From a virus: a DNA stretch of 64,000 nucleotides. The stretch lies in the IMG/VR virus record IMGVR_UViG_3300042887_002087, positions 1 to 64,000 of that record; one strand, 5' to 3'. The notes under the pieces were generated by a model. It saw nothing but the letters and a program-made list of their open reading frames with translations. It was not told the DNA's origin and did not search any database. Positions 32,221-40,921 of the stretch are shown piece by piece (positions within the stretch are counted from its first letter, which is position 1; every line of letters starts with the position of its first letter). Made by a program: the position numbers and the translations under genes.

Positions 32221-34481
32221 TAGATACTTGTCACATCACATTGTGCTCCACTACAAGATTGTGCCGCATAATCGGAAATACTCTTGTATTGTGGTTTATC
32301 TAAAATTTCACCGAAGTTTACTTCTTTGAATTGACGAGTAATAGTCTCCCACTTATAGAATAAATGAACGTCTTTTAAACAATAAACCATCTTCTTCAAA
32401 TCACCTTTAAAGTAATTCTTCGCAAATTTCTTCGCTCTTGAGATCCAATATTTCTTTAATAAGACTTGTTCTCTTGTTCCTGTAATTTGTATTGAATCGT
32501 CTAATAAAGTATCTGTTGCTAACCATAAGTTTTGATTAAAATAATGTAAACCATCAATAATCAAACCAGATGCTAATACCGAACCTTTACCATATACCTC
32601 AACTAATTCGTCAAGATTTAATACTGACGTAAATGGCGCTTGATTGAAATCTTTATCTCCGTAGTCTGACATGAAACTAACCGCAGTAAATAAATCTCTT
32701 TGTTCCCAAATATAATCAACAATTGCATCTTTATCGTCAATAATAACTGTACAAGATGTATTATGATTTACCGGCATATAAGCACATAACTCAGGATTAG
32801 TTCCAGCATTTACCCAATGTTGTTGAACCAACTTAATTAACTCAAGGTGTTTAATACCTTTCATATCTTTTTTGAATAAACCAACTTTTGGATTTTCAAC
32901 AGGAACGAATACAACATAATCTGATTTAGTTGAAGACCATACACTTTCTTCTAATAAGAAAGCCATATTTTCTTCTAACCATTTTGCAGTGTTACTTTCT
33001 TTATTTAACTGCATGATACGGAAATACTTTTCAGAGTGTTCAGGGTGAATACCTGATGCAGTTCCTAATACAACTGACGCATTACCTGAAGGTTTTACAC
33101 AAGTAGTTCTTGCCGCTTGGTTAATTCCAATTACCGCTGCCAATTCTTTATTAGCATCTTTTACGGCTTGTGCTCCTTCTTCTAATAATTCAGCATTAAA
33201 TAATTTAGGATTATTCATCCAACCTGTAATACTAACACCTAACAAAGCTTCTCTTTCAAAGATTGCTTTACTTGTTTCACCTAAATAAGGAAAATTAGTA
33301 TAACCCGCTTGTAATGTTCCTAAGAAAGAAGCATCTTTACATGCCTTTAAAAACTTTTCTTTTGTTGTTGCCTTCTCAGCATTGATCTCGGTTAAATTAC
33401 AACCTTGAATACCGAACTTAGATTTGTTGTCTTTAACATATTGTTCAACTTCATCATATTTGATTTTACCAAAATCAATTGTATCTAATACAGGGATTTT
33501 CATAATCTCAAAACATGGATTAAACATATCAAACCAACTGTTCGCAAAAACAAAACCAATATCATTTGCTCCGTCATTTAATTGTACCAAGTAATTGAAT
33601 TGTTCTTTAACAACTTCACTTCTCAATAAAATAACTGAGTTATTACTACGACCTCTTTGTGGGTTTTCTATTCTCCAATTACCTGTCTTAGCGTGGATCA
33701 TCTCATCATCATTAGGATCAACGATCATATTCAACGCTGAACGTCTAACACCACCCGACAATACTGCATCCGCTGAGTGACAAATAATATCAAACGCTAA
33801 GATAGGACGAATTTTTTCTCCTTCATTAGTTAACCACTTTTCAATTAACGATTCTATTTTTTCTAAAGATTGTTTTAAACCATCAGGACCAGGTGCTTTA
33901 AAACCACCGCTGATGAATGAACCTTTCTCACGAATTAAAGAATAATCTAATTTAACTTCATAACCTGCATATTCAGGGAATGGTTGTTCGTCAACAAAGT
34001 AAGATGATAACAATACACCCAATGCGTTTGCCCAACCTTCAATTGAATCTTCAATATAAAAAGTTTTAGTCCCTAAAGTTCTTTTTTGAATTCTACTTAA
34101 ATTATTTACAAAAGGAGTTAATAATCCTCCACCGAATCCACAACCAGATAATGCCAAGTAAAAAATCTCTTGGAATACTCTATTACGTGCAATGTGTCCT
34201 GATGTACAGTTAAACATTCTCGTGTTATGTTTCATAATTTGTTCGTGTCTGTATTGTAAGTTTCTTTGTGAAGCTAATACAGCTTGATCTTTCATACTCT
34301 CAACGGCAGATTGTAAATATGGTTCAATTGCCTCAGCATAATCCACATATTTTTTTCTGTGTCCGTCAATTATGTTCTCACACGCGTCTTCCCACGTTTC
34401 ATATCTTTTTTCATCTTCCTTCCATTTGAAATAGTCTGAGTGTAACTTTAAGTCACTCAGAAATTTTTTACCTTTCTGCAT
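32220..34481 (-). CDS. nrdJ: Class II (adenosylcobalamin-dependent) ribonucleotide reductase, RTPR/NrdJ-type
   Basis: This 753-residue monomeric-type reductase would supply dNTPs without a separate small subunit. Visible signatures: NCTSGH with redox Cys92, SGCGFGGG (112-119), LSGGVRRSALN (241-251), the NPCFEI loop (321-326) with thiyl-radical Cys323 and Glu325, GCNLTEI with Cys361, and the C-terminal disulfide pair C743-x4-C748 in SCSGAQCDV. Length is close to Lactobacillus leichmannii RTPR (739). No NrdB-like gene is in the window, in contrast to T4, which uses class I NrdAB. The 38-residue spacing between Cys323 and Cys361 is longer than in the Lactobacillus enzyme. Gene order: gp41, this gene, DUF5522-like. 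Confidence 0.88.
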   Translation of the reverse strand: MQKGKKFLSDLKLHSDYFKWKEDEKRYETWEDACENIIDGHRKKYVDYAEAIEPYLQSAVESMKDQAVLASQRNLQYRHEQIMKHNTRMFNCTSGHIARNRVFQEIFYLALSGCGFGGGLLTPFVNNLSRIQKRTLGTKTFYIEDSIEGWANALGVLLSSYFVDEQPFPEYAGYEVKLDYSLIREKGSFISGGFKAPGPDGLKQSLEKIESLIEKWLTNEGEKIRPILAFDIICHSADAVLSGGVRRSALNMIVDPNDDEMIHAKTGNWRIENPQRGRSNNSVILLRSEVVKEQFNYLVQLNDGANDIGFVFANSWFDMFNPCFEIMKIPVLDTIDFGKIKYDEVEQYVKDNKSKFGIQGCNLTEINAEKATTKEKFLKACKDASFLGTLQAGYTNFPYLGETSKAIFEREALLGVSITGWMNNPKLFNAELLEEGAQAVKDANKELAAVIGINQAARTTCVKPSGNASVVLGTASGIHPEHSEKYFRIMQLNKESNTAKWLEENMAFLLEESVWSSTKSDYVVFVPVENPKVGLFKKDMKGIKHLELIKLVQQHWVNAGTNPELCAYMPVNHNTSCTVIIDDKDAIVDYIWEQRDLFTAVSFMSDYGDKDFNQAPFTSVLNLDELVEVYGKGSVLASGLIIDGLHYFNQNLWLATDTLLDDSIQITGTREQVLLKKYWISRAKKFAKNYFKGDLKKMVYCLKDVHLFYKWETITRQFKEVNFGEILDKPQYKSISDYAAQSCSGAQCDVTSI

Positions 34482-34514
34482 TTGTTCTTTTTTCTTTTAT
34501 GTTTGTTTTATTAA

Positions 34515-35891
34515 TTACTTTCCAGCCACTTGTTGTCTCCTTTTAAATGCTTCCGCCGCTCTATTAGCATTTATCTGAACTTTTTGTTCTTCGTGTCCCA
34601 ATAATGTATTTTGAGACTCTGTATCAATAAGAAGAAACTCGTTATTGAATTTACAGTTTTGGAATACAACACCATCTCGACCAATACGAGATTTTAATAA
34701 TGTAAGAGTTGCTAAGTTATGATCTTTTTGTTCTAATGTTTTACCAATAGATAATATAACGTGTGCAATTTGTGCTTTCTTAATTGACCCACCCATTTGA
34801 TCTCCAGTTACTACTTCACTTGAAATTGATTCACGGTTACCTTGTGTTGCCGTCCATATTGCCATTTCAAATTCTCCTGTCATTGATTCTAAACTTCTCA
34901 TAATAGAACCTTCACCTTTCCATTCTTCACCATTAGCTGATTTATCAGTTGAAATACAATCTACATAATCTATTACTAATAAATCAACTTTTTTAGTTCC
35001 ATCAGAATTCATCTTTCTGATTTTATTTTTAATCTCAGAAACTGTAACATTATCACTTGCTAATTTTAATAATTTTAAACTACCTTTAGATTTAGCTTGA
35101 GCTTCCTCTACTTTAGCTTTAACTTCTTCTTTAAATTCAGGTTGACTATCAGGTGCAATCTCAGTCCAAATCGTATAGTGTTTTCTTTTAATATTACCCG
35201 GATTATCTTCAAAGAAAATCTGAACGACATTATAACCTAAGTTATATGCGGTGTTAGCGAACTTAGTAAGTAAGGTAGTTTTACCAGTACCTGTGGGAGC
35301 TAATACAACCCCCAATTCTCCGATCCCTAACCCACCTTTAAGTAAGTTGTCAATTCCCACAATACCTGTCGGTAATGGGTGTCTAAAGTCCTTTTCTAAC
35401 GCTCCATCAATATCATGGAATACATCCGTCGCTTCATCATTTGAAATACCAACTTGTAATGCCTTTTGGATAATTTCCTCAATCTTATTGTAAGCCTCGA
35501 ACTCACCACTTTCAATAATACTCTGTACACTTTTTAACTCTCTTTTCAAGTTTTGTTGTTTACAAAAATTAAGTGCGGTATCTTTAACATACTCAATTTG
35601 AGAATCATTATTTTTAATTGCTTCTAATGTATCTACGTGAATTTTAGAGGAATCTTTGTTACCACCTTCAGCCATGATTTTCTGTGCCAATGTATTGTAA
35701 TCAGGAATTTTATTGTAATTCTTATACAACTCCTTTGTATTTTCCATAATAAATCTAAATGAGTTATTATCAAAAAATTTACTATCTAATACATCAATAA
35801 TTGTTTCTCCATACTTCTTATCTTCAATGATCGCTTTAATAAGGGATTGTTGAAACGAAAACCCCAAATACCCAAAATTCCTTTCTTCCAT
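34515..35891 (-). CDS. gp41: Replicative DNA helicase, gp41/DnaB-like
   Basis: This 458-residue hexameric helicase has an N-terminal helical domain (1-150), Walker A APTGTGKTT (198-206), and Walker B LLVIDYVD (304-311). A GNRESI..., GDQMGGSIKKAQIAHVI segment provides the sensor/arginine-finger region. It would unwind DNA at the fork and pair with the primase at 8391-9332, located about 25 kb away. It is preceded by a small gene (25-bp gap) and RNase H/UvsX/gp32, and followed by ribonucleotide reductase. No late box, consistent with early expression. Confidence 0.92.
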   Translation of the reverse strand: MEERNFGYLGFSFQQSLIKAIIEDKKYGETIIDVLDSKFFDNNSFRFIMENTKELYKNYNKIPDYNTLAQKIMAEGGNKDSSKIHVDTLEAIKNNDSQIEYVKDTALNFCKQQNLKRELKSVQSIIESGEFEAYNKIEEIIQKALQVGISNDEATDVFHDIDGALEKDFRHPLPTGIVGIDNLLKGGLGIGELGVVLAPTGTGKTTLLTKFANTAYNLGYNVVQIFFEDNPGNIKRKHYTIWTEIAPDSQPEFKEEVKAKVEEAQAKSKGSLKLLKLASDNVTVSEIKNKIRKMNSDGTKKVDLLVIDYVDCISTDKSANGEEWKGEGSIMRSLESMTGEFEMAIWTATQGNRESISSEVVTGDQMGGSIKKAQIAHVILSIGKTLEQKDHNLATLTLLKSRIGRDGVVFQNCKFNNEFLLIDTESQNTLLGHEEQKVQINANRAAEAFKRRQQVAGK

Positions 35892-35916
35892 AGTGTTTAT
35901 TATATATTGTTTTTTC

Positions 35917-36375
35917 TTATAATTCGTATCCTAAATAACTTGTCTCCAATTCTTCTGAAGACAAAATGTCTGTCAAATCTGACAAAATTCTCTTCAATCT
36001 TGGACGAATGTCCACCGTGTATCTTGCCTTTGGATGATAAAGATATGCGGGGAATAGTCTTTGAATAAATACATCCTCGCCCAACTTAATTTCCATTAAA
36101 AAATGTTCTTTTTCTGGAATTGCCGACTCATCCACAACCTCCGAATGAAGGATATAGTTTTGATTCTCACATAGATAGTTAGAACTTTTTATTTTCAAAT
36201 CTTCCATAAAATCCTCACAAATATTTTTTATATAATAGTGAAGATCCATTGAACGTCTAGCCTGATCAACATGATCTCTAACGTTAAAAAATCTTTGACA
36301 TACGATATGTCCTTCTAATGACAACAAGAACTCAAATTTGGTTATGTTGTCTTGGTTTTGGTAATCTCTACTCAT
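35917..36375 (-). CDS. Hypothetical protein in replication operon (152 aa)
   Basis: This 152-residue protein has no recognised motif. It starts MSRDYQNQDNITKFEFLLSL and has mixed alpha/beta character: ICQRFF-like strands, NVRDHVDQARRSMDLHYYIK, and a second half MEIKLGEDVFIQRLFPAYLYHPKARYTVDIRP (two neighbouring segments). No Cys pairs or nucleotide-binding loops. It overlaps the upstream exonuclease by 8 bp and is followed by gp41, so it is probably an early replication-associated protein. A helicase loader or structural helper is possible by position only. Confidence 0.65.
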   Translation of the reverse strand: MSRDYQNQDNITKFEFLLSLEGHIVCQRFFNVRDHVDQARRSMDLHYYIKNICEDFMEDLKIKSSNYLCENQNYILHSEVVDESAIPEKEHFLMEIKLGEDVFIQRLFPAYLYHPKARYTVDIRPRLKRILSDLTDILSSEELETSYLGYEL

Positions 36376-37402
36376 AGGGTCTTACTTTAATTGTTTTTGT
36401 TTTATTATTATTTATGTTTTTTTCTTTTCTTGTTAATCTAAGAAAAGGGTTTATAAAATTTATCCAAGCGTCTTCCGCTTTTGGTAAGATGTTGAAGATT
36501 CCGTCTTCTTGCATCATCTTCATTGCATTTTTATATGATCTACCTTCTTGGTCTAACGGTTCATTTATTAATAGATCTATGGTTTCTTTTGCGTCGTCCG
36601 TTAAAAACGGTTCATCCAAACTTACTATCCTATTGTTTACGTCGAAGAATTCCTCACCGAGTACACCGTGTTTTGTAACACCTGTCAATAAATTAGCAAT
36701 TAACTTATTATGTTTGTCTTGTTCAAATAATTGGTTACATCTATCTCTAACCTGATCAACTGTAATTGGTTGATTTCTTAGTTCAGGAACCAAAGACAAT
36801 AATCTTTTGAGTCCCATTCCTCTTATTCCTGCAATGTTGTCTGATGAGTCTCCACAAATCATTTTAACTAAACGAACATTTTCGATGAGAATTTCTTCGT
36901 GTTCGTAAACGATTATATCATTAGGTGAATATAATTTCCTATGTGATGGATTGTAAACTTGTGTGTTTTGTGAAACGAGTTGAGTTAAGTCCCCGTCTGA
37001 TGAATAAATAATTTTCCTTTCGTTGGGTGAATTTTGAGTATAGTAAGCGATGTTGTCATCAGTCTCACAATACTCAAATTCCCCTTGTCTTACATAAACC
37101 TCTTCAAGATATTGTTTGATTCTATCTCTCTGATATAAGTAAGATTGTAAATCTTCTTCTGTTCTAACTCTTTGTCTTCTGTTTTCCTTGTAATGAGAAT
37201 ATATTTTTCTTCTACATTGAGATCCTTCTAATCCGTCCCAAAAGACAACAATCTTATCTAATTGGTATTGTTCAAAAGATCTTCTTAAAGTGTTTAGAAA
37301 GTGGTAGATACCACCGATGTGCGTTCCTTTATAAAACACGTTCTTTGCACCGTAATAACCAATAGTTAATAGATTGTCTCCATCAACAAGTAAAACCGAC
37401 AT
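36368..37402 (-). CDS. rnh: RNase H / 5'-3' flap exonuclease (FEN-type)
   Basis: This 344-residue protein is a PIN/FEN-family nuclease that removes RNA primers on the lagging strand. Acidic residues: D7 in LLVDGDN, D56 in VVFWDGL, E113 and D115/D116 in CETDDNIAYY, D136/D138 in YSSDGDLTQL, D185/D188 in CGDSSDNI, followed by a helix-hairpin-helix GIRGMGLKR (192-200). All are present, so it is probably active. It lies 10 bp after the UvsX gene and overlaps the 152-residue gene, in an early replication operon. Confidence 0.9.
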   Translation of the reverse strand: MSVLLVDGDNLLTIGYYGAKNVFYKGTHIGGIYHFLNTLRRSFEQYQLDKIVVFWDGLEGSQCRRKIYSHYKENRRQRVRTEEDLQSYLYQRDRIKQYLEEVYVRQGEFEYCETDDNIAYYTQNSPNERKIIYSSDGDLTQLVSQNTQVYNPSHRKLYSPNDIIVYEHEEILIENVRLVKMICGDSSDNIAGIRGMGLKRLLSLVPELRNQPITVDQVRDRCNQLFEQDKHNKLIANLLTGVTKHGVLGEEFFDVNNRIVSLDEPFLTDDAKETIDLLINEPLDQEGRSYKNAMKMMQEDGIFNILPKAEDAWINFINPFLRLTRKEKNINNNKTKTIKVRPYE

Positions 37403-37411
37403 TTGTTAAAT

Positions 37412-38392
37412 TTAAAGATCACTTTCTTCTGTTACAACTTCTACGTCTGCGATGTCTGTAACATTAACACCTAACATCTTACTGATGTAATCACCACTTT
37501 CTTTTTTATACTCCTCGATAGATTTCTTCTCTTCAGTGTCTTCTCTACCTGGCATAAATCCGTGTGATGTAACCAAGATACGTCCATCCTCATATCCTAA
37601 ACCATTGATGTGGTTTTTCATAATTGAGATTTTCGTTCTTGTTGCAATTTTTACTTTTCTCTTATCTTTTGTGATTGAGATTTTTGTTGTTCCCGCTCCT
37701 TTTTGATTACCAAATAAGAATACGATACTTGAGTTTAACCAAATTGCTTCTCCACCTTTTGCTTTAATCTTTGGTTGTCCGAAAGGATTATCAGGTAATT
37801 CTACCCAAGGTTGGTTAACAATGATTAATGTGTTTGTATAAGGTTTATCTGTTCTTCTTGACCCTGAAATACGTTGGTTGATACCCATTCCAATTTTATC
37901 GGCTAATACCGATGCGTTGTGTTGTTTACCACCTTTACCATCGTAAGTCATCTTACATGGAACCGAACCTACCGAATCCCATAAGATTAATAAATCGTGA
38001 GGTAAATCTCCTTTCTCTTGTGCGTCTAATAGTTCGTTGATATATTCTGTAATTTGTTCGATATATTCAAAATCACTATTGAAAAGATAGTCTCCATCTT
38101 TATTAAACCCCATTAACTCCGCATGATCCCAACTCCATTTTTGTTCGGTAATAACAAACACAGGAACGACTCCTTTCTTTTGTGCATCAACCGCAGCTTT
38201 TACAAGTGCTGTTGTTTTACCCGTATCACTATGTCCTAACAACATATTGATGTGTCCCATTGCAGGACCTGGAATACCACAAGCGTCTAAGAAAGCATCT
38301 CCCAAATCAAAGAAACGATCTGGTTTATATTCTGCCTCTTTCGAGAACTTCTTTTTAATTGCTGAAAAATCAGTCTTTTTTATACCTGCCAT
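37412..38392 (-). CDS. uvsX: RecA-like recombinase, UvsX
   Basis: This 326-residue strand-exchange protein has Walker A GHSDTGKTT (53-61), with GIPGPAMGHINMLLG before it, as in T4 UvsX-type RecA proteins. Other motifs are WSWDHAELMGF, a Walker B-like DLLILWDSVGS, and GGKQHNASVLADKIG in the L1/L2 region. It catalyses strand invasion for recombination-dependent replication with gp32 and gp46/47. The gp32 gene lies upstream, separated by a terminator (38410-38435), and the exonuclease lies 10 bp downstream. No late box. Confidence 0.92.
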   Translation of the reverse strand: MAGIKKTDFSAIKKKFSKEAEYKPDRFFDLGDAFLDACGIPGPAMGHINMLLGHSDTGKTTALVKAAVDAQKKGVVPVFVITEQKWSWDHAELMGFNKDGDYLFNSDFEYIEQITEYINELLDAQEKGDLPHDLLILWDSVGSVPCKMTYDGKGGKQHNASVLADKIGMGINQRISGSRRTDKPYTNTLIIVNQPWVELPDNPFGQPKIKAKGGEAIWLNSSIVFLFGNQKGAGTTKISITKDKRKVKIATRTKISIMKNHINGLGYEDGRILVTSHGFMPGREDTEEKKSIEEYKKESGDYISKMLGVNVTDIADVEVVTEESDL

Positions 38393-38409
38393 AATATTGT
38401 TTTAAAAAT

Positions 38410-38435
38410 GGGGTTTCTGACGTTATCTCCACCCC
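38410..38435 (-). terminator. Hairpin terminator after gp32
   Basis: A stem GGGGT with ACCCC, an 16-nt loop, then ATTTTT on the sense strand, 12 bp after the gp32 stop. The stem is only 5 bp, so partial read-through to uvsX is plausible. Confidence 0.45.
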
Positions 38436-38446
38436 TCCGTTAATAA

Positions 38447-39289
38447 TTAGAACGGTAAGTCACCGTCTACTTCTGCGTCATCTTGTGGATCAACAACAGG
38501 AGTTGAAGACTTCGGTGCTCCGATAGTTTCTTCTGTTGTTAAATTAGAAACCCATTTGCTACTTGCGGTATCCCAACGTGGAACTTCACCTCTCGCAACC
38601 ATTTCCAAATAATCTTCACCTTTTTTAGAGTAAACATCTGACCAAGTTAACTCATCATCTAACCACGTTTTTGCAACGTCTGCGTCAGTATGTAATGGAC
38701 TTGGATCGTCGTTTAATACTGAATTGATAACTGTGTATTCTTTACCTGTTCCCGCTTTTGTTAAAGCCAAAGACAAGATCAAATCACGACCATTTTCAGG
38801 ATTGGTAACATCTCCTTTATTACGGAAGATTGGGAAGATTTTGTCAATAACACCATCACCTTTGTGATTATGTTTAAATCTCCAAAATTTAACTCCATCA
38901 GCTTCATGATCACGATCGATCACTTTAACGATATAAAACTTACGAGAACGGTAGTTACGTGCTAATTCTTTGTCAGAATCTACACCACTCATCATCAATC
39001 CTTCGTAAACCTCATTTAATGGAGAACGTTTTCCTTCTTGTGCTGGGTCATATAATTTAACCCATTTTCCGTCCACTTGAACTTCGTGGAACTTTACCTC
39101 TACGAATGGTGAAGAACCATCTTTTGTAGGTAAAATACGGATACGTCTTTCTTCACCTTTAGAACCTTTTTGTAATACGGTTGTGAAATAACGTTTTAAT
39201 CTATCCTCTGAGGATATCTTGTTGTTGTTGCCACCTGTGGCGTTTTTGTTTTTCTCGTACTGTGCAAGTACTGCATCAAATGTACTCAT
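38447..39289 (-). CDS. gp32: Single-stranded DNA-binding protein, gp32-like
   Basis: This 280-residue protein starts MSTFDAVLAQYEKNK and contains RIRILPTKDGSSPFVEVKFHEV, characteristic of gp32-type SSBs. The OB region is basic and aromatic (KLYDPAQEGKR, YRSRKFYIVKVIDRD, KFWRFKHNHKGDGVIDKIFP). The acidic tail ends GDLPF, the protein-interaction tip seen in SSBs. No Cys is present, so the zinc site of T4 gp32 (three Cys and one His) is missing. It has its own unit: a terminator upstream (39341-39364) and a weak hairpin downstream. Confidence 0.88.
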   Translation of the reverse strand: MSTFDAVLAQYEKNKNATGGNNNKISSEDRLKRYFTTVLQKGSKGEERRIRILPTKDGSSPFVEVKFHEVQVDGKWVKLYDPAQEGKRSPLNEVYEGLMMSGVDSDKELARNYRSRKFYIVKVIDRDHEADGVKFWRFKHNHKGDGVIDKIFPIFRNKGDVTNPENGRDLILSLALTKAGTGKEYTVINSVLNDDPSPLHTDADVAKTWLDDELTWSDVYSKKGEDYLEMVARGEVPRWDTASSKWVSNLTTEETIGAPKSSTPVVDPQDDAEVDGDLPF

Positions 39290-39340
39290 AGAATTAAAAT
39301 TTAAATTATAAAATCATTTATGTTATAATATACATAAAAA

Positions 39341-39364
39341 AACCCAGACTATAAAATCTGGGTT
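39341..39364 (-). terminator. Intrinsic terminator before gp32
   Basis: Sense AACCCAGATTTTATAGTCTGGGTTTTTTT: an 8-bp stem plus seven T, 26 bp after the stop of the 75-residue gene. It isolates gp32 from the late unit upstream. Confidence 0.82.
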
Positions 39365-39389
39365 GAATTATTTTTAAAGTATTTTTTTG

Positions 39390-39617
39390 TTACCAACTAA
39401 TCACATAATCGTTATTGGTACCCATGAAATTGTTCTTAGTCTGAATTTTATAACCATAATTTCTTAATGTGGTTACTATTGCGTCATTCACGTATCTTGG
39501 GTCTAAAGTAATTTGATATTGTCCTTGAGCTGTTGCTCCTGATATTAAACCATCGATATATGTTAATGAACCTGTTGCTGTATTTGAAGCTGTTCTTGCT
39601 GCTGATCCTGATTGCAT
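39390..39617 (-). CDS. Small protein of late unit (75 aa)
   Basis: A 75-residue protein, MQSGSAARTASNTATGSLTY, then DGLISGATAQGQYQITLDPRYVNDAIVTTLRNYGYKIQ and DYVISW in order. The second half (TLDPRYVNDAIVTTLRNYGY) looks like a short alpha/beta segment with a conserved-looking Y and D. Function unknown. It is the last gene of the unit starting at the late box 40896-40903 and ends before a strong terminator, so it is probably expressed late, perhaps as a minor virion or assembly protein. Confidence 0.6.
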   Translation of the reverse strand: MQSGSAARTASNTATGSLTYIDGLISGATAQGQYQITLDPRYVNDAIVTTLRNYGYKIQTKNNFMGTNNDYVISW

Positions 39618-39638
39618 CTTAAATATTTTTTTTTATTT

Positions 39639-40010
39639 TTATTCTAATGTTAATAGATATGTTATTTTATTTAATAGTCCTAAAATCTCATCACGGATAT
39701 TCAATAAATCCGTATCTGTTGAATCAAACTCACTACTCCATTGGATTAACGCCTCTTTAGATGTTTGTAACATGTTCTTTAAATCCAATTCAGATAAATT
39801 TACAACGTTTAATGTTTTATCTTCATTTTCTAATTTAAATCTACCGTACTTACCCATCGCGGCCTCAGCAAACGTGTCTGTCAAATCAACTAATCCTTCA
39901 TATAACTTGTCAAAGGCTTTATGTCTTGCGTAACCTTTGGTTTGCCAATGGTTAATCTTAACTTGAGCCTGAAGTTCCATTAAGAACTTTATTTTAGAAG
40001 CTATATTCAT
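39639..40010 (-). CDS. Ferritin/Dps-like helical protein (123 aa)
   Basis: This 123-residue all-helical protein has INHWQTKGYARHKAFDKLYE, then LVDLTDTFAEAAMGKYGRF. That is similar in pattern to the Dps/ferritin-like signature (H-W-x-x-x-G...H..F..LY..L.D..D..AE...G). It is shorter than true Dps, with only some metal ligands visible. T4-like phages often carry a small protein of this type of unknown role. It overlaps the upstream 225-residue gene by 17 bp and is followed by the 75-residue gene in a late unit. Confidence 0.65.
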   Translation of the reverse strand: MNIASKIKFLMELQAQVKINHWQTKGYARHKAFDKLYEGLVDLTDTFAEAAMGKYGRFKLENEDKTLNVVNLSELDLKNMLQTSKEALIQWSSEFDSTDTDLLNIRDEILGLLNKITYLLTLE

Positions 40011-40671
40011 CTTTTTGTTCTTCGTTTGGGTTAAATGATGATCTTAATGCGTCAGGAGCGTAGTTTTCAACATCATCCTTAGTTAATACATATTCGTTTT
40101 TACCACTAGCTCTCATTTCACCTTGTTTGTGTGCGAAGAACTCTTGTGGTTTTTCATTGAATGGGTATGAATCTAAAGATCTCATTTCCAATTTTTCAAT
40201 TTCAGTTTTAGGTTTGTTAGCCTCAACTGTTGCTCCTAATTGGTCAATCTTAGCCATAACTTGATCCATTTGAGCCAATTTACTTTCTAAGTCATTCAAT
40301 TTGGTGAATACGTCGTCCATTTTATTTATAACCGCAGAATTGTCTTGTTTATTATTTTCAAGGTCGTTTTTGATATTCTTAGTCATATTAACTAAATCTG
40401 TAATATCCATTTCTTCAGTATCACCACCCATACCTGCTTCATCCATTGGAGGGGTTCCCATATCATCTGCTGGTGGAGGTGGTACATCACCACCCATGTC
40501 ACCTGCTGGAGGTGGAGGAGGTACATCACCTGCTGGTGGAGGTGGTACATCACCTAATGGATCTTCTGCTGGTGCTGGTGGTGGAGCGTCTTGCTCCATG
40601 ATCATTTTCTTACTATACTTGTTGATAGCATTAAAACGTTTTACTTCTTCTAATAATTTTTTCTCTAACAT
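39994..40671 (-). CDS. Proline-rich, coiled-coil protein (225 aa)
   Basis: This 225-residue protein has three parts. A basic helical N-terminus (1-25) leads to a PPPPAGDVPPPPPAGDMGGD low-complexity segment (about 29-75). A coiled coil follows (NMTKNIKNDLENN to MAKIDQLGATVEANK, about 93-150), then a C-terminal region (RSLDSYPFNEKPQEFFAHKQ and VLTKDDVENYAPDALRSSFN). No catalytic motif. Its place in a late unit beside baseplate genes suggests a virion or assembly protein. It follows the 67-residue gene directly (stop at 40675, start at 40671) and overlaps the next gene by 17 bp. Confidence 0.62.
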   Translation of the reverse strand: MLEKKLLEEVKRFNAINKYSKKMIMEQDAPPPAPAEDPLGDVPPPPAGDVPPPPPAGDMGGDVPPPPADDMGTPPMDEAGMGGDTEEMDITDLVNMTKNIKNDLENNKQDNSAVINKMDDVFTKLNDLESKLAQMDQVMAKIDQLGATVEANKPKTEIEKLEMRSLDSYPFNEKPQEFFAHKQGEMRASGKNEYVLTKDDVENYAPDALRSSFNPNEEQKDEYSF

Positions 40672-40674
40672 GGC

Positions 40675-40878
40675 TTAATCTTGTAATAATTGTCTACCGT
40701 CATTGGTAATATATCTTTTATTTATTCTTTCAACGATACCGTCTTTTTCTCTGATTGTATAACATTCTCCTGTTACTAAATCACATTCTTCTCTTTCCAT
40801 ACCATCATTAGATACGTTTTTAACCTTTTTAGGGTTTAAAAACTGATCCATGGTATTATTTAATCTATTATTTTCCAT
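40675..40878 (-). CDS. Small protein, first gene of a late unit (67 aa)
   Basis: A 67-residue protein, MENNRLNNTMDQFLNPKKVK, with EECDLVTGECYTIREKDGIVER as its core. I chose the ATG at 40878. The frame is open back to an ATG at 40959, but that extension would lie inside the end of the 1936-residue gene and over the late box 40896-40903, which sits 17 nt before the chosen ATG. The CDLVTGECYT motif (C-x6-C) could be a metal or disulfide pair. Function unknown. Confidence 0.65.
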   Translation of the reverse strand: MENNRLNNTMDQFLNPKKVKNVSNDGMEREECDLVTGECYTIREKDGIVERINKRYITNDGRQLLQD

Positions 40879-40895
40879 AATATTTGTTTTATTAC

Positions 40896-40903
40896 TATAA
40901 ATA
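40896..40903 (-). promoter_or_regulatory. Late-type promoter box for the 67/225/123/75-residue unit
   Basis: A perfect TATTTATA on the sense strand, 17 nt before the ATG at 40878, in the 43-bp spacer after the 1936-residue gene. Confidence 0.6.
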
Positions 40904-40921
40904 TCCCAAGTTTTATTAATA

